A stretch of 64,000 bases of DNA from Primulina eburnea. Its lineage: Eukaryota > Streptophyta > Magnoliopsida > Lamiales > Gesneriaceae. The position numbers and the translations under genes were made by a program. The notes below the pieces were generated by a model. That model saw only the letters and a program-made list of their open reading frames with translations, was not told where the DNA came from and made no database searches. This document shows positions 59,001-64,000 of this stretch, in pieces; the first letter of the stretch is position 1; every line of letters begins with the position of its first letter. Location of the stretch: contig NW_027330904.1 of assembly GCF_022965805.1 (NCBI RefSeq), positions 108,026 through 172,025 on the forward strand. The letters are read 5' to 3'.

Positions 59001-62000
59001 AACAAATCCGCAATGTTTGAAGCATCATCGGTTTTATGACAAGCTATAAAATGTGCCATCTTAGAGAATCTATCCACAACAACAAAAATAGAATCCCTCC
59101 CCTTCTTAGTCCTAGGCAACCCCAAAATAAAGTCCATAGAAATGTCAATCCAAGTTCTTTTTAAGAATAGCACGCAAAAGTGTTCCCAAAGTTCTATTGA
59201 CAACTTCAGTTTGTCCATCCGTTTGAGGATGACAAGTAGTAGAAAACAACAATTTTGTGCCAAGTTTAGCCCATAAAGTCTTCCAAAAGTAACTCAAGAA
59301 TTTAACATCGCGACCAGAAACAATAGTCCTAGGCATGCCATGCAACCTAACGACTTCTCTAAAGAACAAATCCGCAATGTTTGAAGCATCATCGGTTTTA
59401 TGACAAGCTATAAAATGTGCCATCTTAGAGAATCTATCCACAACAACAAAAATAGAATCCCTCCCCTTCTTAGTCCTAGGCAACCCCAAAATAAAGTCCA
59501 TAGAAATGTCAATCCAAGTTCTTTTTAAGAATAGCACGCAAAAGTGTTCCCAAAGTTCTATTGACAACTTCAGTTTGTCCATCCGTTTGAGGATGACAAG
59601 TAGTAGAAAACAACAATTTTGTGCCAAGTTTAGCCCATAAAGTCTTCCAAAAGTAACTCAAGAATTTAACATCGCGACCAGAAACAATAGTCCTAGGCAT
59701 GCCATGCAACCTAACGACTTCTCTAAAGAACAAATCCGCAATGTTTGAAGCATCATCGGTTTTATGACAAGCTATAAAATGTGCCATCTTAGAGAATCTA
59801 TCCACAACAACAAAAATAGAATCCCTCCCCTTCTTAGTCCTAGGCAACCCCAAAATAAAGTCCATAGAAATGTCAATCCAAGTTCTTTTTAAGAATAGCA
59901 CGCAAAAGTGTTCCCAAAGTTCTATTGACAACTTCAGTTTGTCCATCCGTTTGAGGATGACAAGTAGTAGAAAACAACAATTTTGTGCCAAGTTTAGCCC
60001 ATAAAGTCTTCCAAAAGTAACTCAAGAATTTAACATCGCGACCAGAAACAATAGTCCTAGGCATGCCATGCAACCTAACGACTTCTCTAAAGAACAAATC
60101 CGCAATGTTTGAAGCATCATCGGTTTTATGACAAGCTATAAAATGTGCCATCTTAGAGAATCTATCCACAACAACAAAAATAGAATCCCTCCCCTTCTTA
60201 GTCCTAGGCAACCCCAAAATAAAGTCCATAGAAATGTCAATCCAAGTTCTTTTTAAGAATAGCACGCAAAAGTGTTCCCAAAGTTCTATTGACAACTTCA
60301 GTTTGTCCATCCGTTTGAGGATGACAAGTAGTAGAAAACAACAATTTTGTGCCAAGTTTAGCCCATAAAGTCTTCCAAAAGTAACTCAAGAATTTAACAT
60401 CGCGACCAGAAACAATAGTCCTAGGCATGCCATGCAACCTAACGACTTCTCTAAAGAACAAATCCGCAATGTTTGAAGCATCATCGGTTTTATGACAAGC
60501 TATAAAATGTGCCATCTTAGAGAATCTATCCACAACAACAAAAATAGAATCCCTCCCCTTCTTAGTCCTAGGCAACCCCAAAATAAAGTCCATAGAAATG
60601 TCAATCCAAGTTCTTTTTAAGAATAGCACGCAAAAGTGTTCCCAAAGTTCTATTGACAACTTCAGTTTGTCCATCCGTTTGAGGATGACAAGTAGTAGAA
60701 AACAACAATTTTGTGCCAAGTTTAGCCCATAAAGTCTTCCAAAAGTAACTCAAGAATTTAACATCGCGACCAGAAACAATAGTCCTAGGCATGCCATGCA
60801 ACCTAACGACTTCTCTAAAGAACAAATCCGCAATGTTTGAAGCATCATCGGTTTTATGACAAGCTATAAAATGTGCCATCTTAGAGAATCTATCCACAAC
60901 AACAAAAATAGAATCCCTCCCCTTCTTAGTCCTAGGCAACCCCAAAATAAAGTCCATAGAAATGTCAATCCAAGTTCTTTTTAAGAATAGCACGCAAAAG
61001 TGTTCCCAAAGTTCTATTGACAACTTCAGTTTGTCCATCCGTTTGAGGATGACAAGTAGTAGAAAACAACAATTTTGTGCCAAGTTTAGCCCATAAAGTC
61101 TTCCAAAAGTAACTCAAGAATTTAACATCGCGACCAGAAACAATAGTCCTAGGCATGCCATGCAACCTAACGACTTCTCTAAAGAACAAATCCGCAATGT
61201 TTGAAGCATCATCGGTTTTATGACAAGCTATAAAATGTGCCATCTTAGAGAATCTATCCACAACAACAAAAATAGAATCCCTCCCCTTCTTAGTCCTAGG
61301 CAACCCCAAAATAAAGTCCATAGAAATGTCAATCCAAGTTCTTTTTAAGAATAGCACGCAAAAGTGTTCCCAAAGTTCTATTGACAACTTCAGTTTGTCC
61401 ATCCGTTTGAGGATGACAAGTAGTAGAAAACAACAATTTTGTGCCAAGTTTAGCCCATAAAGTCTTCCAAAAGTAACTCAAGAATTTAACATCGCGACCA
61501 GAAACAATAGTCCTAGGCATGCCATGCAACCTAACGACTTCTCTAAAGAACAAATCCGCAATGTTTGAAGCATCATCGGTTTTATGACAAGCTATAAAAT
61601 GTGCCATCTTAGAGAATCTATCCACAACAACAAAAATAGAATCCCTCCCCTTCTTAGTCCTAGGCAACCCCAAAATAAAGTCCATAGAAATGTCAATCCA
61701 AGTTCTTTTTAAGAATAGCACGCAAAAGTGTTCCCAAAGTTCTATTGACAACTTCAGTTTGTCCATCCGTTTGAGGATGACAAGTAGTAGAAAACAACAA
61801 TTTTGTGCCAAGTTTAGCCCATAAAGTCTTCCAAAAGTAACTCAAGAATTTAACATCGCGACCAGAAACAATAGTCCTAGGCATGCCATGCAACCTAACG
61901 ACTTCTCTAAAGAACAAATCCGCAATGTTTGAAGCATCATCGGTTTTATGACAAGCTATAAAATGTGCCATCTTAGAGAATCTATCCACAACAACAAAAA

Positions 62001-63540
62001 TAGAATCCCTCCCCTTCTTAGTCCTAGGCAACCCCAAAATAAAGTCCATAGAAATGTCAATCCAAGTTCTTTTTAAGAATAGCACGCAAAAGTGTTCCCA
62101 AAGTTCTATTGACAACTTCAGTTTGTCCATCCGTTTGAGGATGACAAGTAGTAGAAAACAACAATTTTGTGCCAAGTTTAGCCCATAAAGTCTTCCAAAA
62201 GTAACTCAAGAATTTAACATCGCGACCAGAAACAATAGTCCTAGGCATGCCATGCAACCTAACGACTTCTCTAAAGAACAAATCCGCAATGTTTGAAGCA
62301 TCATCGGTTTTATGACAAGCTATAAAATGTGCCATCTTAGAGAATCTATCCACAACAACAAAAATAGAATCCCTCCCCTTCTTAGTCCTAGGCAACCCCA
62401 AAATAAAGTCCATAGAAATGTCAATCCAAGTTCTTTTTAAGAATAGCACGCAAAAGTGTTCCCAAAGTTCTATTGACAACTTCAGTTTGTCCATCCGTTT
62501 GAGGATGACAAGTAGTAGAAAACAACAATTTTGTGCCAAGTTTAGCCCATAAAGTCTTCCAAAAGTAACTCAAGAATTTAACATCGCGACCAGAAACAAT
62601 AGTCCTAGGCATGCCATGCAACCTAACGACTTCTCTAAAGAACAAATCCGCAATGTTTGAAGCATCATCGGTTTTATGACAAGCTATAAAATGTGCCATC
62701 TTAGAGAATCTATCCACAACAACAAAATAGAATCCCTCCCCTTCTTAGTCCTAGGCAACCCCAAAATAAAGTCCATAGAAATGTCAATCCAAGTTCTTTT
62801 TAAGAATAGCACGCAAAAGTGTTCCCAAAGTTCTATTGACAACTTCAGTTTGTCCATCCGTTTGAGGATGACAAGTAGTAGAAAACAACAATTTTGTGCC
62901 AAGTTTAGCCCATAAAGTCTTCCAAAAGTAACTCAAGAATTTAACATCGCGACCAGAAACAATAGTCCTAGGCATGCCATGCAACCTAACGACTTCTCTA
63001 AAGAACAAATCCGCAATGTTTGAAGCATCATCGGTTTTATGACAAGCTATAAAATGTGGCCATCTTAGAGAATCTATCCACAACAACAAAAATAGAATCC
63101 CTCCCCTTCTTAGTCCTAGGCAACCCCAAAATAAAGTCCATAGAAATGTCAATCCAAGTTCTTTTTAAGAATAGCACGCAAAAGTGTTCCCAAAGTTCTA
63201 TTGACAACTTCAGTTTGTCCATCCGTTTGAGGATGACAAGTAGTAGAAAACAACAATTTTGTGCCAAGTTTAGCCCATAAAGTCTTCCAAAAGTAACTCA
63301 AGAATTTAACATCGCGACCAGAAACAATAGTCCTAGGCATGCCATGCAACCTAACGACTTCTCTAAGAACAAATCCGCAATGTTTGAAGCATCATCGGTT
63401 TTATGACAAGCTATAAAATGTGCCATCTTAGAGAATCTATCCACAACAACAAAAATAGAATCCCTCCCCTTCTTAGTCCTAGGCAACCCCAAAATAAAGT
63501 CCATAGAAATGTCAATCCAAGTTCTTTTTAAGAATAGCAC
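56029..63540 (-). repeat. Integrase-derived satellite, block 4: about 20 near-identical minus-strand units
   Basis: Regular 364-bp monomers in reverse orientation, all of the TTGCC/TTCTTGAG type with Gly at the second catalytic site, matching the units at 53769-55224 almost perfectly. One unit has a one-base deletion (about 58433, TTTT for TTTTT), and others have small indels from about 62726 rightward (AACAAAATAG, TGTGGCCATC, CTCTAAGAAC). Confidence 0.96.
58054..58899 (-). pseudogene. 281-codon in-frame fusion of two integrase-core monomers
   Basis: A one-base deletion at about 58433 makes one unit 363 bp, so two successive integrase-core copies share one frame ([14 protein letters not shown] at the join). 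It contains two DRFSKMAHF, two VSGRD and two GQTEVVNR motifs. No ATG start and no promoter are evident; this is the direct effect of the monomer length being 3n+1. Confidence 0.85.
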
Positions 63541-64000
63541 GCAAAAGTGTTCCCAAAGTTTCTATTGACAACTTCAAGTTGTCCATCCGTTTTGAGGATG
63601 ACAAGTAGTAGAAAACAACAATTTTGTGCCAAGTTAGCCCATAAGTCTTCCAAAAGTAACTCAAGAATTTAACATCGCGACCAGAAACAATAGTCCTAGG
63701 CATGCCATGCAACCTAACGACTTCTCTAAAGAACAAATCCGCAATGTTTGAAGCATCAGCGGTTTTAATGACAAGCTATAAAATGTGCATCTTAGAGAAT
63801 CTATCCACACAACAAAAATAGAATCCCTCCCCTTCTTAGTCCGGGCACCCCAAAATAAAATCCATAAATGTCAATCCAAGTTCTTTTCAAGAAGAGCACG
63901 CAAAGTGTTTTCAAAGTCTTTGTGACAACTAAAGTTGGTCCATCCGTTTGAGTGACAAGTAGTAGGAAAACAAAATGTTTTGTGCCAAGTTTAAGCCCAT
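63541..64000 (-). repeat. Satellite with dense small indels at the window end
   Basis: The minus-strand monomers continue, but with frequent one- or two-base changes, often at homopolymers (AAGTTTCTATTG, CCGTTTTGAGG, GTTTTAATGAC, GTGCATCTT, CCGGGCACCCC). The pattern resembles 55418-56028 and contrasts with the perfect units to the left. It may be a real array edge or poorly corrected sequence. Confidence 0.85.

Noticed and set aside
27524..63736. Dozens of 60-203-codon integrase-like open frames read as separate genes
   Set aside because: They repeat with a 364-bp period, overlap in shifted frames, mostly start at non-ATG codons and stop at the same TGA in every unit. They are satellite monomers.

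Overview
This window is repeat-dominated plant nuclear DNA. It holds LTR retrotransposons whose primer binding sites match the initiator-methionine tRNA type, nested insertions with 5-bp target duplications, and a large tandem satellite. I see no ordinary host gene, tRNA or rRNA gene, CRISPR array or bacterial feature. The species cannot be named from the sequence.

Region 1 (1-15723, continuing at 25097-25161) is a rearranged cluster of diverged Ty3/gypsy-type LTRs. A 2.5-kb module (plus-strand LTR plus a 0.77-kb leader-like segment) is tandemly duplicated. To its right lies an inverted LTR with its own primer binding site on the minus strand. Two members of one Ty1/copia family are inserted here. 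Copia-1 (185-9575, duplication GTGGG) sits in the left module. Copia-2 (15724-25096, duplication AAAAT) sits in the inverted LTR. Both keep an open 286-codon gag, have a decayed pol, and share the same deletion of the integrase core. They therefore look like a non-autonomous lineage.

Region 2 (25162-64000) is a satellite with a 364-bp monomer. Each monomer is the catalytic-core segment (D-x60-D-x35-E) of a Ty3/gypsy integrase. About 80 monomers are present: plus strand up to 55417, then a degenerate turnaround (55418-56028), then minus strand to the window end. The left part is diverged and carries quasi-periodic variant blocks; the centre and the minus-strand arm are almost perfectly uniform. 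In nearly all monomers the second catalytic Asp codon is Gly.

The array is interrupted by a solo LTR of the copia family (25357-27513, minus, TATTT), a solo LTR of another family (30090-31664, CTAAG), and a head-to-head cluster of four related LTRs (32559-37639) that has no target duplication and lacks about 49 bp of satellite.

The relative order can be read from the nesting: satellite, then gypsy-type insertion, then LTR rearrangement and tandem duplication, then the copia insertions. By eye the two LTRs of copia-1 differ at about 7 of 2157 positions and those of copia-2 at about 14 of 2154, so both are recent. Assembly reliability is a real concern at the strand switch, at the right end, and at satellite sites that look like merged alleles.
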